DNA of 20,813 nt from JBPCMN01 sp013695115 (lineage in GTDB: Bacteria > Actinomycetota > Acidimicrobiia > IMCC26256 > JACDBD01). Location of the stretch: the NCBI GenBank assembly GCA_051002235.1, contig JBPCMN010000020.1, positions 1 through 20,813 on the forward strand, given 5' to 3'. This document shows positions 1 to 8,400 of the stretch, one piece after another. Made by a program: the position numbers and the translations under genes. Position 1 is the stretch's first letter, and each line of letters begins with the position of its first letter. Under the pieces are notes generated by a model that was not told the origin of the DNA, made no database searches, and saw only the letters and a program-made list of their open reading frames with translations.

Positions 1-84
1 GCCGGCCTTGCCCTCGCCGTCGACCAGGGACTCGAGATCCCAGGCGACGTCGGCCGCAGTCAGCTCGGTCTCGGTGGTTGTCAT
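1..84 (-). CDS. N-terminal fragment of a probable M3-family oligoendopeptidase (runs off the window)
   Basis: Only the first 28 codons are inside the window. Reading the minus strand from the ATG at 84 gives MTTTETELTAADVAWDLESL, continuing VDGEGKAG. A short acidic N-terminus followed by 'WDLE.L' resembles the start of actinobacterial M3 metallopeptidases of the PepF type, but the HExxH zinc motif lies outside the window, so the family call is tentative. A clear ribosome binding site, GAGGAG, sits 6 to 7 bases before the ATG. The ATG overlaps the stop of the upstream helicase gene as ATGA, so the two are probably translationally coupled. Confidence 0.5.
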   Translation of the reverse strand, partial: MTTTETELTAADVAWDLESLVDGEGKAG

Positions 85-2603
85 CGGCGCTCCTCCTCGC
101 TTGGTCGCGCTCGCTCGGCGGCCGGGACACCCGGCCGCCGTCCTCCGGAACGCTCGCCGCTCCCGCGCAATTCGCGACGCTCGTCAGACGATGGCACCTC
201 TGCCTCGGGCGCTCGCTCCAACGCTTCGGGCAGTGGCCGGGCGTGGACGACGGTGAGCGTCCGGGTCGCCCGGGTCAGGGTGACATAGAGGAGGCGCAGG
301 CCGGCGGGATCCGGGGCCACGAGGGCGGCGGGCTCGACCACGACGACATGGTCGAACTCGAGCCCCTTGACCTCCACCGGTGTGAGGACCGCGACCGCGG
401 CGTCGAGCGCGGCGGCGGTGCCGGCGGCCGCGTCCAGATCGCCCAGCGCGTCCACCAGCTGCCGCTGCCGGTCGGGGGGGGCGACCACCGCCACGGTTCC
501 GCCGGCTGCGCTGGCGCGTCGCGCCGCGCTGGCGGCAACGTCTGCGAGCTCGGCCTCGCCCACCGTGGCGAACTCGGGACGGTCGCCGGTCGACCGTACC
601 GACCGCACCGGCTCCACCGCCGCGGCAGCAGCGGCGAGCACGCGGTCGGCGACGGCCATGATCTCAGCCGGGGTGCGGTAGTTCACACTGAGGGTGACCC
701 GGCGCGGCGCCTGGTGCCCGGGGAGGTGCCTCAACACCGCGTCCCAGTCGGCGACCGCGCCGGGTTGACTCGACTGGCCGGGGTCGCCGACCAGCGTCAT
801 CGACCCCGACGGGCACCGGCGCGCCAGCATGCGCCATTGCATCGCGGTGAGGTCCTGGGCTTCGTCGACGAGAACGTGGCCGTACGTGCGGAGCTCGGGA
901 GACCCGTCGTCGCCGTTGGTGCCCGGCACCCCCGCGTAGCGCTGGGCGACCTCGGCCCCGGTCGTGTACGCGCCGAGGCCGAGCTCCTCGACGACTCGCG
1001 CAGCCGCCGCGAGCTGCTCGGCCTCCTCCGCGGTGCGCCGCCGTCGCCGCCGCGCCCGGGGGCGGGCAGCCTCGACCGGGCCGAGCAGCGCGTCGGCTTC
1101 GTCGATCAAGGGCACGTCGGCGGCGGTCCAGGGGACGGCGCGGATGTTCTCCGACCGAGGGCGGTGGAGACCCTCCTGCTCCGCCCGGCTCAGAGCCCCG
1201 TCGACGGCCGAGCGGATGAGGGCGGGGAAGCTGAAGAGGTCGTGGACGAGCTCGGCACCGGTGAGCACCGGCCACATCCGCTCGAGCGCCGCCCGTACCT
1301 CCGGGAGAGCGCGGATCCGGGCCGCCAGCTCCGCTTCCCACTCGTCCGGCGCGCGTTCGCCGCGCGCCAGGGCCGACGCCACCGGGAGGTCGACCTCGGC
1401 GTCGTCGTCGTCCTCGAGACCGAAGAGCGCGGGAGGCGCGGCGCGCAGGGCCTCGGCCCCCTCCTCGTAGGCGCGGACCAACGACCGGCGGTACTGGTCG
1501 CGCAGGTGGTCGATCACGGCACGGGCGACGGAGGGCCGGCGCTCGTTGTGCGTCCCCCGCCGCCGTCGTGCCCGTTCGACGATACGGGAGGCGTCACGGG
1601 TCCGCAGGCGAAGCCGGTGCCCGTCGAGCACAACAACCACGTCGCGGGGCACGGCCCGCTCGCGATCGCGGAGCGCCCGGGCGATCACGTCGGCCATGCG
1701 AGCGTCGCCCTTCACCGCCGCGACCGCATCGGAGTCGACGGCGCGCACCGTTACCTGGGGCTTGAGCGCGGCCGGGGTGGCGAGCTGGACCTCGTCCTCG
1801 CCGAGGGAGGGCAGCACCTGGTCGATGTAGTGGAGGAAGATCGGATTCGGCCCCACGAGCAGCACGCCGCGCGCCGCCAGCCGCCGCCGGTGGGTGTAGA
1901 GGAGGTAGGCGGCGCGGTGCAGGGCCACCGCGGTCTTACCGGTGCCGGGGCCGCCGGCGACGATCAGGACTCCGGGCAGGTCGGCGCGGATGGCCTCGTC
2001 CTGCTCGGCCTGGATGGTCGCGACGATGTCGCGCATGCGGCCGGTGCGGTCGCGCTCGAGCTCGGCCAGCAGGGCGCCTTCCCCGACGACCGTGTACCCG
2101 GCCTCGGCGGTGGCGTCGGCGTCGAGGATCTCGTCGTCGATGCCGACCAGCTCGCGGCCCCGGGTGTGGAAGTGGCGCCGGCGGGCGACCCCCATCGGCT
2201 CGACCGGCGTCGCCCGGTAGAAGGGCTCCGCCACTGGGGCGCGCCAGTCGATGACGAGCGGGTTCTGGTCGGCGTCCATGACCGAGATGCGCCCCACGTA
2301 GTACGGGCCGTCGTCGTCGTCATCCCCGTCTCGCTCGAGGTCGAGGCGGCCGAACGAGAGCGGGTTGTCGCCGATGTCCAGGGCCGCCAGCCGCCGGCGG
2401 GTCAGAGCGTTGGCGGCGTCGCGCTCGAGCCGGGCCTGGTGGGTGCCGCCCCGCTGGACCTCGGCGTAGCCCTCGGCGACCCGGAGGGCGGCCTGGCGCA
2501 TCTCGTCGAGGCGGTCGTAGGCGGCGTCCAGGTAGCGCTGCTCCGCCTCGAGCTCGTCGTGGGGGGCAGCGCCGGGTAGGGCACCCGGGGACTCGTCGGG
2601 CAC
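81..2603 (-). CDS. helD: HelD/HelR-type RNA polymerase-associated ATPase (UvrD/Rep-like superfamily 1)
   Basis: This 840-residue protein has the layout of HelD/HelR, the SF1 motor that binds RNA polymerase, removes it from DNA or stalled complexes, and in some actinobacteria gives rifampicin tolerance. An N-terminal helical arm (about 15-65) leads to the family block VIDWRAPVAEPFYRA (117-131) and a Q-like motif TIQAEQDEAIR (196-206). Walker A is GGPGTGKT (217-224), Walker B VDEAQD (579-584), motif III LVGDPGQ (604-610), motif IV NYRTPAE (641-647), motif V VKGLEFDH (745-752) and motif VI YVTLTRAT (773-780). A long family-specific insertion separates motif I from motif II. The C-terminal 50 residues are charged and low complexity. 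The start is GTG, chosen because AGGAG lies 5 bases upstream. Classical UvrD/PcrA is less likely because of the N-terminal block. Whether it is the HelR subtype cannot be decided; no rifamycin-associated inverted repeat was seen upstream. Confidence 0.88.
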   Translation of the reverse strand: MPDESPGALPGAAPHDELEAEQRYLDAAYDRLDEMRQAALRVAEGYAEVQRGGTHQARLERDAANALTRRRLAALDIGDNPLSFGRLDLERDGDDDDDGPYYVGRISVMDADQNPLVIDWRAPVAEPFYRATPVEPMGVARRRHFHTRGRELVGIDDEILDADATAEAGYTVVGEGALLAELERDRTGRMRDIVATIQAEQDEAIRADLPGVLIVAGGPGTGKTAVALHRAAYLLYTHRRRLAARGVLLVGPNPIFLHYIDQVLPSLGEDEVQLATPAALKPQVTVRAVDSDAVAAVKGDARMADVIARALRDRERAVPRDVVVVLDGHRLRLRTRDASRIVERARRRRGTHNERRPSVARAVIDHLRDQYRRSLVRAYEEGAEALRAAPPALFGLEDDDDAEVDLPVASALARGERAPDEWEAELAARIRALPEVRAALERMWPVLTGAELVHDLFSFPALIRSAVDGALSRAEQEGLHRPRSENIRAVPWTAADVPLIDEADALLGPVEAARPRARRRRRRTAEEAEQLAAAARVVEELGLGAYTTGAEVAQRYAGVPGTNGDDGSPELRTYGHVLVDEAQDLTAMQWRMLARRCPSGSMTLVGDPGQSSQPGAVADWDAVLRHLPGHQAPRRVTLSVNYRTPAEIMAVADRVLAAAAAAVEPVRSVRSTGDRPEFATVGEAELADVAASAARRASAAGGTVAVVAPPDRQRQLVDALGDLDAAAGTAAALDAAVAVLTPVEVKGLEFDHVVVVEPAALVAPDPAGLRLLYVTLTRATRTLTVVHARPLPEALERAPEAEVPSSDERRELRGSGERSGGRRPGVPAAERARPSEEERR

Positions 2604-2645
2604 GCGGTCTCCTGTCGAGGGAACCGGTCAGTTTACCGGCTCACC
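2604..2645 (-). promoter_or_regulatory. Possible promoter and small hairpin before the HelD-like gene
   Basis: The 42-base gap between the phosphatase stop and the helicase GTG contains, on the minus strand, the -10-like hexamer TAAACT (2630-2635), about 26 bases before the GTG. No good -35 is visible. The same bases form the loop of a 5-bp inverted repeat CCGGT/ACCGG (about 2624-2639). It could be a weak internal promoter or an attenuating hairpin; there is no T-run for an intrinsic terminator. Confidence 0.3.
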
Positions 2646-3254
2646 TCAACGAGGCGGCGGGACGGTGACTTCGATGTCGTCGGGATCGATCAGCAGCCGG
2701 CGCTCGCCGAGAACCAGCTCGCCGGCGTCGTCGACAACCACCCAGCGGCCCCCGAGGTTCGGGATGGGCGGGGCGGCCTCTCCGCCGAGCCCACGCTCGA
2801 GGGTACGGATCACCCCGCCGTGCGTGACCACCAGGATCGTGATCCCGGGCCCATGCCGGGCGAGGTCGTGTAGCGCGGCCTCCGCCCGCTCCCCGAGCTG
2901 CGCGTCGGCTTCGAAGCCGGGGGGGCTGCGTCGCTCGGCGAGGTAGCCGGGCCAACCGTCCTCGATCTCGGCGCGCGTCAGCCCGCTCCACTCCCCGACC
3001 TCGCGCTCGCGCAGTCGTGCGTCCGGGCGGGGCGGGGGGAGTCCGAGGCCGGCGGCCAGGATCTCGGCGGTGCGGGCGGAGCGGACAAGATCGGAGGTCC
3101 ACACCGCGTCGGGCTGCTCTATGAACCCGGCGACCGCGGCCTCGGCCTGGCGTGCGCCCAGGGCAGACAACGGGGGGTCGGCCTGGCCCTGCCAGCGGCC
3201 GTCGGCGTTCCAGGTGGACTCACCGTGGCGGACCAGGAAGAGGCGCGTGGCCAT
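2646..3254 (-). CDS. Histidine phosphatase (phosphoglycerate mutase-like)
   Basis: A 202-residue member of the histidine phosphatase superfamily, branch 1. The phosphoacceptor motif is LVRHGEST (7-14) with His10 and Arg9. TSDLVRSARTAE (53-64) supplies the second arginine, LREREVGEWSG (81-91) the acid/base glutamate, and VVTHGGVIR (142-150) the second catalytic histidine. These residues are all intact, so it is probably active as a broad phosphomonoesterase or cofactor-type phosphatase; the substrate cannot be read from sequence. The ATG at 3254 shares one base with the upstream stop (TGATG), implying translation coupled to the quinone oxidoreductase gene. The reading frame extends further upstream but only as a shadow of that gene. 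It ends in a short acidic, then proline-rich tail. Confidence 0.88.
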   Translation of the reverse strand: MATRLFLVRHGESTWNADGRWQGQADPPLSALGARQAEAAVAGFIEQPDAVWTSDLVRSARTAEILAAGLGLPPPRPDARLREREVGEWSGLTRAEIEDGWPGYLAERRSPPGFEADAQLGERAEAALHDLARHGPGITILVVTHGGVIRTLERGLGGEAAPPIPNLGGRWVVVDDAGELVLGERRLLIDPDDIEVTVPPPR

Positions 3255-4249
3255 CACGCGGCGGAGCGGGTGGTGCAGACGACCTTGCCCCACGTACCCC
3301 GGCTCGCGAGCCGCGCCAGCGCCGCGGGAGCGTCCTCGAGCGGCAGCACCTCGGACACGAGCGGCGCGATCTCGCCGGCGGTGTGCAGGCGGATGAGCTC
3401 GTCGTGGGTCTCGCCGATGAGCTTCGGCTCCATCAGGTTGTAGAGCCCCCAATGGACCCCGACCACCGAGTAGTTCTTGACCAACGCGTGGTTGGTGGGC
3501 ACGTCGGCGATGCGACCGCCGGTGAACCCGATGACGAGGATGCGACCCTCGAACGCCACGCACTTGCGCGACCGGTCGAAGGTGTCGCCGCCGACCGGGT
3601 CGTAGATGACGTCGGCGCCGCCGCCGTCGGTAGCGTCCTTCACCGCCGTGACGAAGTCGTCGCTGCGGTAGTCGACGACGACCTCGGCCCCGAGGTCGCG
3701 GCACACCTGCACCTTCTCGGGCCCGCCGGCGGTGGCGAAGACCCGGGCGCCGGCCGCCCGGCCGAGCTGGATGGCGGCCGACCCGACGCCGCCGGCACCG
3801 GCATGCACGAGCAGGGTCTCGCCCGGTTGGAGCGCGGCCCGCCGGTGCAGGGCGAGATGCCCGGTCTGGTAGGTGATGTGCAGCGCGGCCGCGGCCGGCC
3901 AGTCGAGGCTGACGGGGATCGGGTACACGGTCGCGGCGGCGGCCAGGGTCTCCTCGGCGAGGCCACCGTTGCCGAACTTGGGGATGGCGATCACCCGCTC
4001 GCCTTCCCGCACCGTGTCGACGCCCTCACCGACGGCGGTGACCGTGCCCGCGACCTCGGAGCCGGGCGTGAACGGAAGCGGCGGCTTCACCTGGTACTCG
4101 CCCCGGCACAGCAGCACGTCGGGGAAGTTCAGGGACGCGGCGGCGACGGCGACGGCGATCTCGCCGGGGCCGGGTGCGACAGACGGGACGTCCTCGAGCG
4201 CGAGCACGTCGACCGGCTCACCGAACTCGTGCACTCGCCATGCCCGCAC
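3254..4249 (-). CDS. Zinc-independent NADPH:quinone oxidoreductase (MDR superfamily)
   Basis: This 331-residue protein is a medium-chain dehydrogenase/reductase of the quinone oxidoreductase type. It has the N-terminal GroES-like part with SLNFPDVLLCRGEYQ (39-53) and PGSEVAGTV (62-70), which lacks the zinc-ligand pattern of alcohol dehydrogenases. The nucleotide-binding fold starts at HAGAGGVGSAAIQL (149-162), with a conserved TAGGPEK region after the second strand and DPVGGDTF further on. It probably reduces quinones or enoyl/enone substrates with NADPH in the cytoplasm. The start is GTG at 4249, chosen because GGAGG lies 6 bases upstream and because the protein then begins MRAWRVHEFG, the usual family start. 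It is the first gene of the minus-strand block and is divergent from the zinc alcohol dehydrogenase 58 bases away. Crotonyl-CoA reductase-like or zeta-crystallin-like substrate ranges are alternatives. Confidence 0.88.
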   Translation of the reverse strand: MRAWRVHEFGEPVDVLALEDVPSVAPGPGEIAVAVAAASLNFPDVLLCRGEYQVKPPLPFTPGSEVAGTVTAVGEGVDTVREGERVIAIPKFGNGGLAEETLAAAATVYPIPVSLDWPAAAALHITYQTGHLALHRRAALQPGETLLVHAGAGGVGSAAIQLGRAAGARVFATAGGPEKVQVCRDLGAEVVVDYRSDDFVTAVKDATDGGGADVIYDPVGGDTFDRSRKCVAFEGRILVIGFTGGRIADVPTNHALVKNYSVVGVHWGLYNLMEPKLIGETHDELIRLHTAGEIAPLVSEVLPLEDAPAALARLASRGTWGKVVCTTRSAA

Positions 4250-4307
4250 GCCGCACCTCCTCGACGAGGGAGGCTACCGTCGCGGACCCCAGGCCGAGGA
4301 GTGAACG
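4250..4307. promoter_or_regulatory. Divergent promoter region between the quinone oxidoreductase and alcohol dehydrogenase genes
   Basis: Both genes must start transcription from these 58 bases or nearby. On the plus strand TACCGT (4275-4280) fits a TAnnnT -10; on the minus strand TAGCCT (4276-4271) also fits, so the two candidate -10 elements overlap. Neither has a recognisable -35. An imperfect inverted repeat CCTC-CTCG-A-CGAG-g-GAGG (4256-4273) covers the minus-strand ribosome binding site and could be an operator. Ribosome binding sites GGAGG (minus) and GAGGAG (plus, 4296-4301) are clear. Confidence 0.35.
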
Positions 4308-5384
4308 ATGCGCGCAGCCGTATACGTGGAGCAGGACCAGCCGCTGGTCGTAGAGGACCTCGAGCCGCTCGAGCCCGGGCCCCGCGATGTCGTCGTGGAG
4401 ATCGCCGCCAGTGGCGTGTGCCACTCCGACCTGTCAGCGACCAACGGCACGCTGCCGATGCCACCCCCGTGCATCCTCGGCCACGAGGGTGCGGGCGTCG
4501 TCGACTGGGTGGGCGCGGAGGTCAGCCACCTCAAGCCGGGCGACCACGTCGTCGCCACCTTCGTGCCCGCCTGCGGGACGTGCTGGTACTGCCTGCACGA
4601 CCAGTCCAACCTGTGCGAAGGGACGGCCGAGACCGCGATGCTCCCCCGCGCCACGCGGCCCGACGGCAGCACGGCCATCGGGTTCACCGGGCTGGGCACG
4701 TTCTCCGACGTGATGACGGTGCGCGAGTCGCAGGCGGTGAAGGTCGAGACCGACGTGCCCGACGAGCAGTTGGCGCTGATCGGTTGCGGGGTGACCACCG
4801 GCGTGGGCGCGGCGCTGAACACCGCCCGGGTCGAGCCGGGCTCGACCGTGGCCGTGATCGGCTGCGGCGGAGTGGGCCAGGCGGTGATCCAGGGCGCCCG
4901 CATCGCCGGAGCGGCGCGCATCATCGCCATCGACCCGGTCGAGATGAAGCGCAAGGCGGCCGAGCAGCAGGGCGCGACCGACCTGGTCGACCCGAGCAAG
5001 GGTGACCCGGTCAGCCAGGTGCAGGCGCTCACCGGCGGCCGGGGCGCGGATTACGCGTTCGAGGTGATCGGCCGGCCCGAGACGATCGTGCAGGCGTTCT
5101 CGACCGCCCGTCGCGGCGGGACCGCGGTCGTGGTCGGGATGCCCCGCATGGACTCCGAGGTCACGCTGCCGGGCTTCGCGATGTTCTACGACGAGAAGAA
5201 GCTGCTGGGCTGTGTGTACGGATCGGCGCAGGTGCGGCGCGACTTCCCGAGGTTCATCAGCCTGGTGGAGACCGGCCGCCTCGACCTCGGCGCAATGGTG
5301 TCCCGCCGGATCAAGCTCGACGAGGTGAACGACGCCTTCCGGGCCATGGAAGCCGGCGAGGTCATCCGCAGCGTCATCGTGTAG
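4308..5384 (+). CDS. Zinc-dependent alcohol dehydrogenase (class III-like MDR)
   Basis: A 358-residue zinc alcohol dehydrogenase. Catalytic zinc ligands are visible as Cys38 (GVCHSD), His59-Glu60 (GHEG) and Cys160 (IGCGVTTG). The structural zinc lobe has Cys89, Cys92, Cys95 and Cys103 in the classical spacing. The Rossmann motif is GCGGVG (185-190), and Asp209 at the end of the second strand predicts NAD over NADP. Overall it resembles the class III and NDMA-dependent or mycothiol-related alcohol/aldehyde dehydrogenases of actinobacteria. Whether the substrate is a simple alcohol or a thiol adduct of formaldehyde is not decided by the sequence. ATG at 4308 follows GAGGAG by 6 bases. It stands alone on the plus strand, divergent from the quinone oxidoreductase gene and convergent with nrdJ. 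Confidence 0.9.
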   Translation: MRAAVYVEQDQPLVVEDLEPLEPGPRDVVVEIAASGVCHSDLSATNGTLPMPPPCILGHEGAGVVDWVGAEVSHLKPGDHVVATFVPACGTCWYCLHDQSNLCEGTAETAMLPRATRPDGSTAIGFTGLGTFSDVMTVRESQAVKVETDVPDEQLALIGCGVTTGVGAALNTARVEPGSTVAVIGCGGVGQAVIQGARIAGAARIIAIDPVEMKRKAAEQQGATDLVDPSKGDPVSQVQALTGGRGADYAFEVIGRPETIVQAFSTARRGGTAVVVGMPRMDSEVTLPGFAMFYDEKKLLGCVYGSAQVRRDFPRFISLVETGRLDLGAMVSRRIKLDEVNDAFRAMEAGEVIRSVIV

Positions 5385-5398
5385 CCCGCGTCCGCGGG
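5385..5398. terminator. Small GC-rich hairpin between convergent adh and nrdJ ends
   Basis: CCCGC-GTCC-GCGGG forms a 5-bp stem with a 4-base loop in the 21-base gap between two convergent stops. It lies immediately after the dehydrogenase TAG. The position fits a bidirectional terminator, but there is no T-run on either strand, so this is a weak call. Confidence 0.35.
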
Positions 5399-5405
5399 TC
5401 GGCAG

Positions 5406-8400
5406 CTACGAACAGCCGCTGGTGGCGCCGCAGCTCGGGCAGGCGTGACAGGAGCCGGCCCGCTGCATGATGTCGCCGCACACGTGGCAGATCACGGTCT
5501 CGCCGACCGTCCCGCCGGTCTCGCTCGTCACCTGCGCGGTCACTTGGCCGGGCGCGGCCGGGAGCGACGCCGACGGGGCCCGGTCCTCGGGGGGAAGCAG
5601 GTCCATACCGGGCTCGGTCGGCTCGACTGCCTCGGCCACTCCCGGCAGTGTCGGCTCGAGCCGCTCCCCCACCGTGAGGATGCCAAGCTCCTCGCGCTCC
5701 TCGATCGGGAGGTATTCCACCGCCAGGCGGCGGAAGATGTAGTCGACCAGGCTGGTGGCGAACCGGATGTCGGGGTCGTCGGTCATCCCCGCAGGCTCGA
5801 ATCGCATGTTGGTGAACATGTCGATGAACGCCCGCAGCGGCACGCCGTACTGGAGCCCGTGGCTCACCGAGATCGCGAACGCGTCCATGATCCCGGCGAG
5901 GGTCGAGCCCTGCTTGGCGACCTTGAGGAACACCTCGCCCGGCCGCCCGTCCTCGAACTCGCCGACCGTCGCGTAGCCGTGGCAGTCGGCCACCCGGAAC
6001 GAGAACGTCTTCGAGTTGCGCTTGCGGGGCAGCTTCTGGCGGACCGGCTCCTGCACGATGACGGTCTCGACGATCCGCTCGACCTGCTGGCTCAGCGGGT
6101 CGGAGGCGGGAACCGCTTCGCTCGCCTTCTTCTGGGTCGCGAGCGGCTGGGCCACCTTGCAGTTGTCGCGGTAGATCGCGATCGACTTGAGGCCGAGTCG
6201 CCACGCGTCGATGTGGAGCTTCTCGAGCTCTTCGACGGTCGTCTCCTCGGGAACATTGCACGTCTTGCTCACCGAGCCCGAGATGAACGGCTGTACCGCC
6301 CCAAGCATCGTGACGTGGCCCATGTAGTGGATGGTGTTGTCACCCATCGAGCACGCGAACACCGGCAGGTGCTCGGGGTTGAAGCCAGGCGCCCCGATGA
6401 TCGTCTTGTGCTCGTCGATGTGCTTGATGATGGCGTCGACCTGCTCGTCGGAGTAACCGAGCCGGCGCAGCGCCCGCGGCACCGTCTGGTTGACGATGAG
6501 CATCGTGCCCCCGCCGACGAGCTTCTTCGCCTTCGTCAGCGCGAGATCGGGCTCGATGCCGGTGGTGTCGCAATCCATCATGAGGCCGATGGTGTTGTGG
6601 CTGACGAAGCCGTTGGCGACGTACGTGACGTTGTCGGGCACTGACAGGTCGTAGGTCAGCTCCTCGTCGCCCAGCTCAGCCGACACGACCGTGTCGTAGA
6701 AGAACCCGAGCAGCCGGGCCAGTTCGGCGTCGTGCTTGCGCTCGAGCAACTCGGTGGCCACTCGCCGCGAGACTCGCCCGCGGGCAACCTCCATGAGGAG
6801 AACCTTCCTCAGCCGGTCGTTCTGGGGCGCGAGCCGGTCGACGATCGCTCGCGTCACCGGAATGTGGTCCTGGCGTCCCGCCTGCCGGTTCTCGCTCCGG
6901 AGGACCTTGGCCTGCTTGCGCTCGCTGAGGAACCCGATCTCGTCGAGCCAGCGCGAGTGATACGAGGTGTTCAGGAGCCGCAGAACGGCGAGCGGGGCGT
7001 CCCCCCAACCCGAACGGTCCATCTTGCGGGTCGTCGGGTAGCCGAGCGCGAGCAGCAGCGCCTGCACGTCGTGCGAGAACTCGAGTGACGAGGTGGACCA
7101 ATGCGGAATGCCGGACGTAACCGTGCCGTCGGCCTCATAGAGGCCGCGCAAGAAGGCCGCGTAGATCGTCCGGTCGTTGCTGTACAGGACCGCGGCGGGC
7201 ACGTGGGGCAGCCACCCCTTGCCCGAATGACCGACTGAGGGCTGGCGCTTGGCGAAACCGCACGCCTCCCACCACTCCACGAGCCGTACCGAGTCGAGCC
7301 GCACCTCGGAGTAACCGGTTTGCGGTGTGACATGAGTCGCGAGACCGAAGCACTCCTTCCCGAGTCGCTCCAGCCGCTCGATGACTTCAAAGTCGCCGGC
7401 AGTTACGCAGAGCCGGATGCCGCGGGCGTGGAGTGATCCGTCCCCCATGAAGTAGCCGAGGAGCTCGGCCAGCTCCGGGGTCATCCGCCGCGGCGCCTCG
7501 GCGTGGTGCTCACCCGTCCAATACGCCTCCGCCAGCGGCGGGAGCCGTACCTCTTGGGGCTCGCCGACGAGCTGGTCGAGCGCGAGCGGGACGCGATCGC
7601 CCTCCCTCACGTCAGCAAGGTGACGCCAGACCCACTCCCCGGTCTCGTCAACGACCTTGACCCGGTGCTTCGTCGTCCCGCGCAGCCGGTAACCGCGCTT
7701 GGTGACGACGTTCACGACCGGCTCCATCCCGTTGACGTAGAACTGGCTTGCCGAACGAGGGCCATCGTCGGTCTGCACGTCGATACCCAGCTCCTGCCGC
7801 TGAGCACCGACCGGGTCTCCGAGCGATCCCAGCCGCACGAGACCACGCTCGGTTGGCACGAGCGTGCCGCCGACAAGGCATCCGGTGGGAGCGAGCACGG
7901 TCGCCTGCGAGTTGCGTACGCCGTTGACCTCGGCGACCTCCACCGCCTCGTCCCACGAAAGCTGGGCGGCGCTGAGCACGTCGGGGGGCACCAGCTCCTC
8001 GTCGATCTTGGCCGCCTCCGCCCGGTGCATCCGCAGCACGTTGAGCATCGGCTCTTCGTTGGCTGCGTAACCGGCGAACGGGCCCATGCGGCCGGCGGTG
8101 CGGGCGCTGGTCGCGTAGGCGTGACCGGTCATGAGCGCGGTGAGCGCGCCCGCCCACGCCCGACCCCCGGGTGAGTCGTAGGGGATGCCGATCGCCATGA
8201 GTAGCGCGCCGAGGTTGGCGTAGCCGAGGCCGAGCTGGCGGAAGGCCCGGCTGTTCTCGGCGATCTTCTCCGTCGGATAGTCGGCGTTGCCGACCAGGAT
8301 CTCCTGGGCGGTGAACATGACCTCGACCGCGTGCTTGTAGCCCTCGACGTCGAACGCATCGTCGTCGCCGAGGAAGGTCAGCAGGTTGATGCTGGCGAGG

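Noticed and set aside
78..2579. An 833-codon open frame on the plus strand antisense to the helicase gene
   Set aside because: It is a shadow produced by high GC: composition is Gly/Arg/Val-rich with no motifs, while the minus strand has complete HelD motifs and a ribosome binding site.
2604..2645. Rifamycin-associated element before the HelD-like gene
   Set aside because: The only inverted repeat is a 5-bp CCGGT/ACCGG pair, unlike the long GC-rich palindrome known for that element.
3152..5005. A 617-codon plus-strand frame
   Set aside because: It spans the quinone oxidoreductase antisense and the alcohol dehydrogenase in another frame, and is Arg/Gly-rich without recognisable domains.
5385..5398. 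A strong intrinsic terminator between adh and nrdJ
   Set aside because: The stem is only 5 bp and has no T-run, so only a weak terminator call is justified.
5445..6644. A 399-codon plus-strand frame antisense to nrdJ, and similar frames at 15360-16619 and 7503-8174
   Set aside because: Shadows of conserved genes on the other strand; no motifs and no plausible starts.
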